From positions 62,001 through 126,000 of the forward strand of contig PTFA01000539.1 in the NCBI GenBank assembly GCA_003342895.1: a stretch of 64,000 nucleotides of DNA, given 5' to 3'. Of the stretch, positions 34,142-58,280 are shown in pieces. The notes under the pieces are model-generated. The model was not told where the DNA came from. It was given only the letters and a program-made list of their open reading frames with translations, and ran no database searches. Position numbers and translations under genes: made by a program. Source of the stretch: Casuarius casuarius. Taxonomy: Eukaryota; Chordata; Aves; Casuariiformes; Casuariidae. Position 1 is the stretch's first letter. Each line of letters opens with the position of its first letter.

Positions 34142-37100
34142 GTGAGTTCTGGCCTGGACTGGTTTCCTGACCAGTTAGCTGCAGTCTTAGACATGTTTGT
34201 GCTAATATGAGGAATAGTTCGGGTGATATGGGTGGGAACAAGTGGGCAGTGCAAAGGCAGAGGATGGCTTCTTTACCAGACTTAGTACAGTGTGTTTGAA
34301 AGTAAGGCCTAACTCCTGGTAGAAAGGCTTTTCTTCCAAAGTTGAGTGTCTTTGTGTAACTTCTGCTTCATAAGTCTTGAAGGTTGATTGTAATGGCACT
34401 CCTAGGACTTGGTTGCAGAATATGGAACATGAGTCCAAATGGATTAGATATGTGCATAAAATGGATTAAACTACCTGAAACTTCAGCATGAGTACTACTG
34501 TCTAGGATTCGTGTGGATTTGATTTTTGTTTACTTCTGTTCCCAAGTTTATTAGTTCAGATTAACTTCCCTGAGATTTATGACTCAAGAGCAAGGATGAC
34601 TTATTTGAGGTTTCAGGAGCTTCTATCTTGTCCATCACCCTCCTCCCATAGGTGTTTCCAAAACTCTCCTGGAATTTCCTGACCCCACTGCAAGGACAGC
34701 AAACTGCATCTCTACAGTTGACAGCCTGACATTAAGCCAACTGACATGATTCTAGTTTCCCTTAATGCATCAAGGTGTAATTTGTGGGGTGATTAGTAGT
34801 TACTGTTTGAGCAGCTATGTTGTTCATGCAGTAGGGGCAGGACCCATGCTACCATCCCAGGGATTAGCACTTCCTGCTCTGTGATTTGAAGCCTGAAATC
34901 CCTTGTTAAGGCAAAGTGTCACTACTAAATAAGTGTCTGTGCAAAGATAAAAGGAATAGCTGTTCCTCAACAGTTTATCCTAGGGTATTTGTTCATCTAG
35001 ATGAAGCCTTAGAAGAAAAAATTACATATTTTTACCCTGTTATGGAGTTTACAGAATGCCATGAAATTTGCTGCACTTCCCCCAAGTATGGTAACATCTG
35101 GTGCCATTTTGGTATCATGCATCACTGCATCAGATGGCCAATGAATCCTAATCTGTCAGATTTATTTTGAAGATGGGAATTTCTTTTATTTGCTTTTAGG
35201 AGTTTGCTGATGTCCTGAATGTAAGTGAATTAATGTGGAAGGAAGAATGAGCACAGATACTTGTTCATAAAACTATTAACCTTTTTCAAAATCCATGTAC
35301 AATATTAGACTTTGCCTCTTGTGGCAGTGGCTTTCACAGACCATATTTCCAGTGGTCTTCTGTGAGCTTCCCCATCACTCTTATATTATGGAGAACTATA
35401 AGAGGAAGGCTTTGAGCAGATTTATGTTCTAACCTTTACTGTTAATCAGCTGAAAATGAATTCCTCTCTGTCTACTACTTTTAAATTTTAAAAGCCTTCT
35501 GTATTTCATGCATTAAAGTTCTGTATTTATCTTTCAAAAATGAACTGTAGGGTTGGGAGAACATTCTTAATACATTAAAAAGGGGGAAAAAATCCTAAAA
35601 ATAGGTGATATGGAAATGTTTAGCTCATATTTCCCCATTTTCATTAGAGATGTATGTGTATGACTGAAGAACTAGTTTGGTGTGAGGAGACTGCAGTATC
35701 AGTTGCTGAAAGAAATAGGAGAATTTTGGTAAACAGTTCTGTTCTTAAAGCTTGTTCAGTTCCTCCTTAATTTCTCCTTCCTTTTCTGTCTACTTAATGT
35801 TCTTATATAACTTAGTTTTACATTCTTTTATAAGTCTTTTAAGTAATGACTCAGATACTTTCTTCTCTGTAGAGCTTCAGTTCTCCAAAACTTCAGGAAA
35901 AGCAAGGAAAACTTAGTATTTCTGATGCTAAAATATATTGAATTTCCAGAAATAAAGCTGAAATGCTTCCACCAGACTGTTTTCTTTATTAAGGCTTGCT
36001 GTTTGAAGTTAGAAGGAGTTAGTTATAGCCCAGGTGACTTGGAAGTGTGAGATTTGTTAGTAATTGCAGTGATTTTTAACAACACAGGTTTCAAGCGCTT
36101 CACCTTACAGTGTTATGCTTTCATGTCCACTGTATGCTGCTGCTTATTACGGCAGAATTGCCAGTATCTTTTCTGGAAAGTCCATGATTCTGGGGTCTCT
36201 TGCCTCTGTTGGTTGAAAGGAATGAAAGAAGGCTTGCTCTATAAACTGCTGAGGAAAGAGGTCTTTTTCTGTCTTGCTTGGAGACCCAATATGTATACAC
36301 TCTACTTTCAAAGCCTTTGAAAGTCTTACAAAGCCTTTCCCCTGAGTTCTTGGTGCAAATGAGCAGGTGAACTTTTCCTAAGTAACTGCAGAAAATAACT
36401 GGTGTGTGCTACTCACTGACTGAAAAATAGGTATTGATGTTGGTCAAAGTTTCTCATCACTTTGAATCATCTCATGAGGCATGATAAATGTTTGAAAGAG
36501 AACTGGCAAGATCCCTGGGTGGGGGCAGTAGCTAAAGAGATTATTTGGTGTGTTACAGACATGTGGAGATGTCTTCTGTAAAGCATAGACATTAAAAGTG
36601 TCATTGGGATGCACTGTAATTCTGCTTCAACACCAAGGCAGCTGTGGGTAATGAATGCTCTGTAGCCAAGGAGATGAATTGGCTGTGCTCTTGGGGAGTT
36701 GGTAATGAAAGGAAAGGGGTAAATAGATTTGGATGTGATTCTGAGCAGATTAATTTTGGTAAGGTCTGGCCCAAAATGTGCTACCTTCATGTAAGCATAA
36801 GTAACAGGTAAGCTTGTTTCTTAATTGAAAACTAGCTGAATGGCATAGTGTGTGGTTTTGATCACAATTAAATTATATCGGCCTTAAACAGGAAGGTGAC
36901 CACAAACTAGTGGGTACTGTGACCGAAAGGGTTGCATGATGCTTGGGTGAAATCGATTTCACTGTAGTGTGTCCTCTGTAGATGGCAGGATGGGACAAGC
37001 TGGAGCAGCACAGCTCAGTGTAGCCATTGAACTTTTGGCAAAAAAGATGTAGATTTCACTTTTTATTCTCTGACTCCATCTGCGATGGTAAAATATTTCT

Positions 37101-40100
37101 CAAATTAATTTCCTGTAAGATAGCACCTTCTGTACAGGGGACTGGTTCTGTGCAAATGACTTGCTTTTAAGTGGATCGGCAGTAGCAGGACGGGGGGTGC
37201 CTATCTGGTGGCTGAGTTGGCTTTATGTGAAATAAAAGTAGCCATCTATGGACTGTTAGCTTCAATGTGCTGCTCTTCCATTAGATGATGTTAGGTCTGG
37301 ACAAGTCTCTAGAAGACAGATTTGCTTTGATAAGGCAGTGTGCAGATAAAGAGAGACCAAGCAGTGCTGCATCTTCCATTAATGCAGCTATGGGAAGTAT
37401 ATGCTACCTTCATAAGCTAATAACATGCAGTTGCAAGGTGAAACAGGTCAAAACAAAATGCTGATGGTACTGTCAGTTTCTCCATACCTACTGATTAGCA
37501 AGAAATTGTTGAATAGTTAAATGTTAACCATTTAACTACTTAAATAACTGTCAATTAAATAGTTGAATGTTGATTGATTTTAAAACTGAGAGCCTTTAAA
37601 ACTGAGAACCTTTAAATGTTTGCCCTAGCTTGGTCCACTTAGCTCTTGAAATCTTTTAATACTCAGTGAATTAATGAGACTACCTTTAAGATATATGCTG
37701 TGATAAATGTTTGTCAAGTAGTATATTTGATCTTCTGTGTGTGTGTTTGTGCACGCATGCGTGCTTTCAGTGCCAGTATTTCTTGCTTTCTCCTTCACTT
37801 GCAACAAGTAACAAGAAAGCAGCTGCAGAAGAGAGATGGGAGTAGCAGTCCTAACCAGTGGATATGGAATTGAATGCAGTAGGCAAACAAAAGCTTCACG
37901 TTTCCAACAGAAACAACTACCTTAAAGCTTAAAAATACCTTAGCTTCCAGTTGCCTGTTATTACAATACATTCTTAGAGCTTTTGCAGTGTGTTCAGACT
38001 CTGATGGATTTCTCAGGTTGCAGAATAGGTATCATCACTCAGGGAGACTACAGCTGGACAGTGCTGCTCTTTCTTTGTACAGCCTTGCCTTGCCTTGCCA
38101 AGGGTTTGATTTCATTGTAGCAGCTGTCTTTTGTTGCTACTTATATATTGACAAATACTGCTCTCAGAATGCCCTGTGATTAACAGGCTGGTTGTTGCAA
38201 TGTTGCAAATGCTGATGCTTTCTTTAAGACTTCTCTCTTAAGTTGGCCTTATGACTGCTCCTTTTTTGGTCCTGTCTTTGCAAAAAAGATTGCAGAAATG
38301 TGCAATTACAATTTTTAATTATCAGGTAACAAACCAGTTGAAGCCTACAGTTGCTCGGCCTTACATTGTAACAGGATAGTCTACTGAGTGTTATTTTCAT
38401 GTAATACTTTGTTTGAAAATTTGTCTATTATAGTAAGAAAAGACCATTAGTTGGAAGAAAATTGATTAATTTACTTTCCTAGTTTCTGTTGTTGATACTA
38501 CCTCTGGGATGTTTTTGCATGTGGTAGCACTGTACAAGTATCCCACCTTGTTTGTATGATGTTACTTTTTGCTTGAAGCTTTGTGAGCCTTGTCAGGTAG
38601 GGCAGGCCTACCTTGAAAGAAAAGAGAAAAGGTTGGTTCCCTTTTTCTCTTTTTTCCTAGGGAGCTGAACACAAGATTTTAAAGCTTTTGTATAGCTTGT
38701 GTTTATAATTGGATGCCTAAGCAACTCCACCCTTGTTAACCTATTTCTGTGGGCAATTAGCAACAGACATGGACAAGAGTCTACTATCAAATTTTAGTCT
38801 TTACACGTGTAATCCAAGTTCTGGATAAACTCTCAGTCTTTGGTTTTATGTGCAGCCTGTTCAGGTTGAGCTGAGCCACTCAGGTTGAGTGTAGTACCAT
38901 GCAGATATGGTAGAACTACTTCTAGATCAATCTTGCATTAAAAAGTGTTATAGCCATGTTTGTGAAGTGCTGAGCCCAAGCTAACAAGCTTTGCTTGGAT
39001 GTGTGTGGCCCTGCCCAAAGCTCTTTGGGTGTCTTTGTACCGCTCTCCCAATCGTATGAGGATTTCTTGGTTCTACTGCAGCAATATGTGGAGAAAAAGA
39101 ATTGCTGTGTTTTTAAGTTGGAGTGCAACTTTGAGAAAAGGTAGCACAGACATGAAGTTTGTATTTCAGGTTTGTCATCCATGTAGAGATGCTACTGATG
39201 TGTCCAGGAGACTGAGATCAATTGTAATGAACAGTGGTTGATAAAAGCACAGTTAATGTCAGCTTAAACATCTTAAAGTAAAAGCAGTGCTAGAAAAGCC
39301 TAAACTTAACACTTTGTATTCTACAAATTTGCTTTTAAAAGAACAAGAGATGAGCATGACATGAATGTAACTTTATCAGGGAAGCTCTGTTGGAGCAAAT
39401 GCAAAGGCTTCTTTCCTATTTAACTGTATTATCTTTGATTATGCTTAGTGGGAGGCTTTTCAGAAGATGGAGGAGAGCCATGGAGACTTCGTGATGGGGA
39501 AGGAGAGTGGCCAAGTACTCCTACAGTTATTTTGCATCTACTAATGTCTTTAAATACTTACAAAGAGAGATAAATATATTGACTGAAGGCACAAACAAGG
39601 AGGGGGGGAGGCGGGCTAGGTTTGACCATAAACCCCACTGGATGCATACACTTAAAATAATTTGTTTCTTATTTTAGATAGCAAAAATATGATGCGAGTG
39701 TGGGATATTGGGTGAAGTTTTTGCTTATTCTTCCCCTTTTCCTTTCAAAAGTTTACAGATATATAGGAGAAACATAGGGGTCTTATGCTTCAGCATACTG
39801 CATGTTTCCACTCCCATATCAGTTTTTTATAAGTGGCTAATAATGTCAGTGTCAAAGCCATGACAATTTTATGGGATGTGTGTATGAATTGACTTCAGTG
39901 TCTGAATGTGTCTTTCTTTTTTGCTTACACTAATGTAATTTCAGAGATTTTCATTATTTGTATAAATGCCGAAGATTCTTACTGACAACTAACACTTGGC
40001 TTCGTTGTTTCTATTTTTTTATTATTTTTTTCTTAAATGAACTGTATATTACAGCTTAAACTACTTTTCAAATGCTTTGAATGTTTCTAACAGGACTGTG

Positions 40101-41267
40101 CCTTGTTTGGCAAAAAGAACTTGTGGTGATTGGTAATGGATCTTGATGCAGTTCAATGGGGGTTTTTTGTTTGTTTTAACATTTGTTGGGAGGCAGGCAA
40201 ATGCCTTTTGTAACTGTGGCTTTGTCATAAATAACCCAGGTAGACAAGACATGTATTGGCACTAACAGTCCAAATATGTAGCAGCTATCTCTGGGTTCAT
40301 ACTGTCTACATTGGAGTCCATATCTACATTAATGCTTCTATGATTAAGATTAATGCTGGTGTGGGAATGCATTAATTGAATGCTACATCTCTCAATCTTT
40401 CTGTGCTGATGTGGAGAGTTTCATCCACGTAGCTGTATTAGAAGAAGTGTTGTAGTGGAGATGCTTCTTATGCTGAAACATTGGTTTGCTAATGTTTTTT
40501 AAATCATATTCCTGATTTTTAAAGAGTTTGTGCCTCCAAGATGACTGCTTTGCTGGTATACTGCGAGGCAAAGGACCTAGAAAAGCAAAATATTGTATTG
40601 TAGTTTGGCTGAGATTTTCTTCTGTGCTACACTCAAAATGGCTAGTTGGAATTAAATTATTTTCTCTCAAGCAACCTTTTGATTTCTTTCTGCAGAATAA
40701 GCCCTGTGAGTTTTGCATGTGCTTACCGCATCTTCTTTCTGCTTGTTTCAGTCTTTTTAGATGAGCTGCCCATGAGTTAAATATTCGAGTCATCTTAGGT
40801 CTGTTGTTTGGACATCCCAGCCTTTTATCTGATTAATTGGATTCTGATAGTAGATTGAACTACTTAGTGATGCTGCATCTCTCATTTGAGCTGTTAGAAC
40901 CTGTAGTATGAGCATGTATGGAAAGACTAGCTTGTGCTATTACATGGAAACTGTTTTACTTGTTGATTTTCAGATATTCTTTGCTCTTTCTTTGATCACT
41001 ACCCTTCTAGAAGTTCTTCTCTTTCAGTCTTTTCCATCTTGACTCACTAAATCACATTTTACTAACTTAGGGTTTTGTTTTGCATTTTAAATTTGGTCAT
41101 TTTCAAACCGTATTACTGGTACTAATGTACAGTAGCTGATAGGAAGAGAGCTGAGAATAAAAGCCAGAAATGATAAGAGAAAGATTTAGTGGTGTTTATT
41201 CTTATTGTTTCCCCATAATGGACTCATTTGTAGCATACTACACATGTTCTCTGAACTATTTAAAAAA

Positions 41268-41289
41268 CCCCCCCCCCCCCCCCCCCCCC
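41268..41289. repeat. Poly(C) tract (22 C)
   Basis: Twenty-two uninterrupted C following AAAAAA. The length is prone to slippage and to sequencing error. Confidence 0.95.
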
Positions 41290-41868
41290 AACTTGGGAGT
41301 GAGGCGCAAACAGTATTTTTAGGAGAGTGAATGTGTGTTTAAAAAAAAAAATCAGTTTCTGTTAAAATTAATAGGAATGGAAAATCCTCAGCAGGTTGCA
41401 GAATCATGTCCAGTGAACTGGTATTTTCTAGTAACTCTTCCAGTAAGTTCAAAACTTTCATCCAAAATCCCCTTTATGAAAAGGAGAACTCATTTGAAAA
41501 TAAATCTCAATCTCGCCCTCAGTCCCCCAGCAAACACTTGAAAAAACAAAATGACTGAAAAGTGAAACTGGACAGGCAGTGCGAAGCTCACCACAAAGAC
41601 CTCGGAGACAGCGTCTCTCCAGACGGTTGGATAGGAGAGCGCTCCTATGTTTTGGCCTTTTTCTCTCAAGTTTAGCGATAATCCTTCCCTCCACCTTCCC
41701 CAAACTGGAGAAATACTTAAATTATAAAATCTACGCCTTCCTGGAAACATCTTGGCAGCTTACCAAGACTTTTGAGCTGGCCAAGGCATCAGCTGATATT
41801 ATTTCTGTGTAGTTCTGTATTTTGGTGGTACACTATCAATATAACCTGGAGTAGTTCATAGCTTTCTT

Positions 41869-41910
41869 TAAAATACTCTAGTATTTTATATTGTATAGTA
41901 TATACAATAT
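41869..41910. repeat. Two adjacent AT-rich inverted repeats
   Basis: TAAAATACT/AGTATTTTA (41869-41877 and 41880-41888, 2-base loop) and ATATTGTATA/TATACAATAT (41888-41897 and 41901-41910, 3-base loop) are both perfect. Hairpin or cruciform potential in intron 1. Confidence 0.85.
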
Positions 41911-43177
41911 TTTATACTGTATTTTCTTCAGAATATTTTCTCCTGACAGTGGGAGCCTGGCTTAAAAACAGTTGTTTTCAGATTAATTTATTTTTACTGA
42001 AGGTAATGGACCATATTGTAGAGCACGGATCGGGCAGGAGTAAATGCTCATTCATGTGCTGAATTTTGGAGTATAGGAGGTACAAGTCAGTGTAGCTAAG
42101 TGCGCTGAGGAGGTGGCAGGAGGAGATCTTGCTGGCTGGGCTGTTGCAGTGCGTGCGGCTCACCGCTGGAGGACAGCCGTGCTTTGTGGTTCCCTGCCTG
42201 CCCTGCCAGGCATGCTGCTTCAGGGTCTGGCTGTTGTAGAAGGATGCTCTAGGTAGTCAGGTAACTCTAATGTCCCTATGATAAGATAAGGAGCTGGAAA
42301 AAAACAGGAAAGTGTTTAGTTTCTTTACTGAATGGTTATAAGAAGAATCCTTCCATTTGTATTTACTTTCTTCCCGCTGTAAGGTCCTCTCGAGCAGTAT
42401 ACTGCTTGCATACATTTACCTGATCTTAGTGCAAGCAAGTGTGTTCCTAGGCTGGCTAACCCTCTTGACCCCATAAGCTGCATGCCAGAATCATCACAGA
42501 TGTGAATGATGTGTTCCTTGGCAGATAGAAGGTTTTCCTAGTGTGCAAGTAAGAGAGATGATGCCTTCCTGCCACTCCACCACACCCTGGCAAATCTTGC
42601 CTGTTGGCTCACTTTCAGGTGGCTTAGCAGGCTTGCTGTCGTGGCTGATGTTGGCAATTAATGTGAAGACCCTTATGAGAGCACACCTGAACTGCTTGGA
42701 GCTGTGTGTAATTGAATCAAGGTTGCTGATCGCTGCTCTGTCCCATTACGGGGCACCAAAATGAAATGGCGTTAGCCCTGCAGATGGATTTTTAGCATTC
42801 TTTTTCCTCCATCTTAAATTTTTGTTTCATTTCTAGCCATTTACCACACTTATTTTGTTTGTCTGTCCTTTTTTCCCTTGTTCCTAGGCTTCTGGTCACC
42901 TAAAAAGGCTTCTCCTCCTCTTTCTCTACAAATATTTGAGATAAGCAGAAGACAGTTTGCTCTGATTGTTTCACAGTTGCTGCAGGCTAAAGACCAAAGC
43001 TCCATTCTGATTGCCTGCTGGCTAGTGTAAAGTACTTGCATCATCTCGTGTTCTTCAACTGTTTGTCCATATGGATTTGCTGTGACTTGAAAAGGTGATG
43101 GGTGTGAAGAAAAAGGAGAAGCAGGATTCCTGCAGGGAGTGCACATGAAGCCATATGTCAGTATTTCTGGGTATCTG

Positions 43178-43191
43178 GTGCCCCCTGGAGA
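43178..43191 (-). promoter_or_regulatory. CTCF-like binding motif inside CTCF intron 1
   Basis: The minus strand reads TCTCCAGGGGGCAC, matching 12 of 14 positions of the consensus CCASYAGRKGGCRS, including the whole AGGGGGCAC core. The mismatches are in the 5' flank. A motif match alone does not show binding. Confidence 0.4.
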
Positions 43192-43677
43192 CTGCTGCTG
43201 CCCACAAGAAACATAGCGAATATCAAGGCTGCACATTAGTAAATGACCCTAGTCTGAGCAGACTGAAAAAAGAGAAGAATATCTTGTTCTCACAGAAGTA
43301 GTGCAGGATACTAGAAAAGGCCATAAGAGTAAAAGCAAGTGTTCTCTAAAATAATAATAATTACATGTCTTGTATTTAAGTCTAATAAAGACTGATAGCT
43401 ATGTTTCATGTTATGTGTATATGCCCGTGTATTTCAAAAATGAATATGCAAGGCTACGTTTAGGCATCTGATAGTAGTATGACATGAGATGTGCTGAGTT
43501 TAAAAGATAGCTTAGAGAGGTTCTGTTGGTTGGTCTGAGAGGTCAGTAGATAAAATAAGAAAATGTAGAAGTCTCCTATCAAACCTGGAATTGGAATTAG
43601 AATTTTATCACAAGCTTCATAAGAAGATTAGGGGGTTTTGATGTTTTGGTGTTTTTTTGTATGTGTGTGGGCCTTTT

Positions 43678-43731
43678 GGGGGGGTGTTTGGGGAGGTGTT
43701 TGGGGGTGTCTTGGAGGGGGTGTTTTGGGGG
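43678..43731 (+). repeat. G-tract cluster (G-quadruplex-prone)
   Basis: Five runs of four or more G at 43678-43684, 43690-43693, 43702-43706, 43716-43720 and 43727-43731, separated by 5-9 T/G-rich bases. About 1.1 kb upstream of the first coding exon of CTCF, on the coding strand. Confidence 0.75.
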
Positions 43732-44821
43732 TTTTGAAAAAATCCTGTGTAGAGAAGAATGCTGGATTGTTGGGGCAGGGGAGATGAATCAAAAGGGAGT
43801 TACGCTTTTATATAAAAATTTTGAGTTACAATTAAGACCTACGTGCTAAAACAGTGAGCTTTAGAATTATTGCATGCTGTTGATAATGTGGCTCGATTTA
43901 GCCCAGTTTTCATGAGAAATCACTAGAGTCCAGCAGCTCTGAGTCCAGACCATATAAATTGAAACAAAATTTTAGCTGAGCCTTGTCTGAATGCTGGGGC
44001 TCATTCGACCCGAAGAGGGCACTGTGCTCAAGTTTGTCCTGTGCTCTTCCTTCAGAGGCAAGGCAGTGCCCATAAATGGGAACAGGAATGAACCACAGGA
44101 TACTCACAAATATACTTGTCTTTTTTTCTTTTTTCTTAACAGTGATGCCAATCAAGTGTTGTTTAGAGAAATCTAAACATAGAGGAAATAGTAGTTGTTT
44201 CGAGCTGGAGTTTGATGCGAAACAAGAACTTAAGTCTTCAGAGTTACTCTAAATTTTTGTTTTGTATTCTCAAAGCTTTTTCTTCAGGGGGAAAAAAAAT
44301 CATAGTTCTCAGACTGAGTATTTTTTGAAGTCCAGATTTATATTGTGCTTCACAAAATCAGCTTTTTTACATGTAAGATTACCTAATTTTTGTGTCATTA
44401 AAAATTATACCACAGGACTGCTTCTGCTATTGTTAAGCTATGTAAAATAAATAAATAAGCTGGATAAGGAATAAGGGTGCTGTATCACTTGTCTTAGCAA
44501 TTTGCAGTCCTTGAGAAATAAGAACATGTGCATCCCTCAATCTTTCTTGCTTTCCTTCCTGTTCAAGAAACTGGTACAGTTATTGTCTCACTCCAGGCAG
44601 GATTCTGTGATTGCTTTGGTTTACAGTGACAATACACTAGCAGAGACTAATGCTTACAGTTCTTGATTTGTTTTCTTGAATGTGGCTGCAATATGTTGCT
44701 GCTGTTGAGCTGGTGGTTTTCAGTTAGACTGCTTGCCCCTCTGTGGGGTGCGTGCCATTGTGAAAATACATTGGGTGATGTGCAGCATTCCCTCTTCTGT
44801 TTTTTACAGCAGGAAGGTGAA

Positions 44822-56908
<12,087 letters not shown>

Positions 56909-57581
56909 TGGAAGACGACCACGCTGGCTGACTGAACTGGCCTGGGCTGTGTTTAAGCGGCTCAAATCTATTTTTCCTTTTACCTTTTTTCTTGGCTTTG
57001 GGAAATGCATCATTTTAGACCATTTTACCAAACATACTGGGAAATAAAACTTCAAAATGATGTTAGAATGTGATTTAACTAGAACTTGCTGTTTTATGTT
57101 AGCATTACAGGATCATGGAACATTAGGAAATATTTTGGAGTCCTTGAGGGTTTCCTGTGAGATGCTTGATTAGTTTTGCTCTGAGCTGCATTGTAAAGCT
57201 GGTCCAAGGACGGTGTTTACATGCAACAAGTTTTAATATACAAAAGTGGAAGCCTTGACTAGAGTATGTGGTAAACCACTCCGGACTTGCCCTTCCAGTT
57301 CCCAGAGTCCTTGAGCCTCCTTTTCTCAGTAGTGTTTTTAACTGTAAATGCAGACTTGGGAGGGTTCTAGACTTTTAAAATGTTTTTGCTTTTCCCCACC
57401 GACTAGTTCCGGTTCTCCAAGTCGGCTGCACACGGTAGTTTTGGCATGCTCCAACTGGTTTCTGTCCTTAATATGCTTTGCTTTCTGCAAAGCATTTCTG
57501 TAATGGTCAAGCTTGTAAATAACTTTTTTTTACATTTTAATCTTTTTCCATTAATTAAGAGGTATGCAAAAATGCAGTTTA

Positions 57582-57587
57582 AATAAA
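57582..57587 (+). terminator. CTCF internal poly(A) signal AATAAA
   Basis: GTTTAAATAAACCCC, about 675 bases after the stop. Would give a shorter 3'UTR. Other hexamers at 57043 and near 57955 are weaker candidates. Confidence 0.5.
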
Positions 57588-58256
57588 CCCCAGTATTTTA
57601 ATTCCTTTCAAAACTAAGTGACGAGAATTGATAGAGTGTAAATGTTGGAAAAGCTGTTGATAACCAATCATGTAGAGACAGTTACCCAGACTGCTCCTTG
57701 AAGAACAGCAGAAACCCACACGTGAAATCCGGTTTTGAAGCACACAGAACTGGCATTTGGAACATGTATAATTAACCTTCTTTTTGAGTTATTTTACGAC
57801 TACATTTTCTTTGCTCTATCTTGTAGTTGTATTTTGTGTTTATGAATCCTATGTTAAGGCAGAAGTGGTGATTTATAAGTGGGTCACTGCAGCCCTCAAA
57901 ACCTGGGCCAGGAAATATTAATAGGTCAGTAATTATACAATTTTGGATCTCTAATAAAGACAAAAAAGGAATAATGTGAAATACAAATGATGCCTGTATA
58001 TGAACTGTCACATGTTAAAATATGTAAGCTTTTTATAGAGCCTCAGTCTTGCTGATTTCAAACAAATTTTTCTTCTATGTATCGCTTTTAAGAGAGCTAT
58101 CAGTTTAGCTATCAGACCCTAGGTTGATGCATTTTTGTACTTAGCTGTACTGTGTGATATTTTTCATTATTTTAGGAAGCCAACATGGGAAAAAACTGTT
58201 ATAAAATATGTAATGGGGTTTGAAAGCTGGGAAGGAGAATATACTGCTGTACAGCT

Positions 58257-58262
58257 AATAAA
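58257..58262 (+). terminator. CTCF distal poly(A) signal AATAAA
   Basis: ACAGCTAATAAATAATAATG, followed by GT/T-rich sequence (CATGTGTGCTC and TTTCTTTGTATTT). It resembles the end of mammalian CTCF mRNA as I recall it. Confidence 0.7.
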
Positions 58263-58280
58263 TAATAATGGATTAACATG

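Larger units (their letters stand above)
21614..44809 (+). other. CTCF: CTCF intron 1 (about 23 kb)
   Basis: From the donor at 21614 to the acceptor TTTTTTACAG at 44809. The first 1 kb is CpG-island sequence and the rest is AT-rich. It holds ancient CR1/L3-like relics (26800-27620, 27853-27992, 28783-28945, 31186-31735), a possible MIR-like SINE (29495-29605), a candidate noncoding exon (33870-34141), poly(C) at 41268-41289 and a G-rich cluster at 43678-43731. The stretches 22600-26800, 29610-31185, 31740-33860 and 34150-41260 show nothing else that I could identify. Confidence 0.75.
56909..58280 (+). other. CTCF: CTCF 3' untranslated region
   Basis: AT-rich sequence after the stop with several AATAAA hexamers. 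It includes ACCGACTAGTTCCGGTTCTC and neighbouring bases (57398-57440), which look like conserved 3'UTR sequence. The end at about 58280 is inferred from the last strong poly(A) signal. Confidence 0.8.

Noticed and set aside
33861..34145. 94-codon frame as a small protein gene
   Set aside because: No family similarity. The exon-like splice signals fit a noncoding CTCF exon better.
44663..44821. In-frame extension upstream of the CTCF start (an ATG at 44663)
   Set aside because: It crosses a clear splice acceptor at 44809 and would add unrelated hydrophobic residues. The ATG at 44822 gives the known CTCF N-terminus in a good context.
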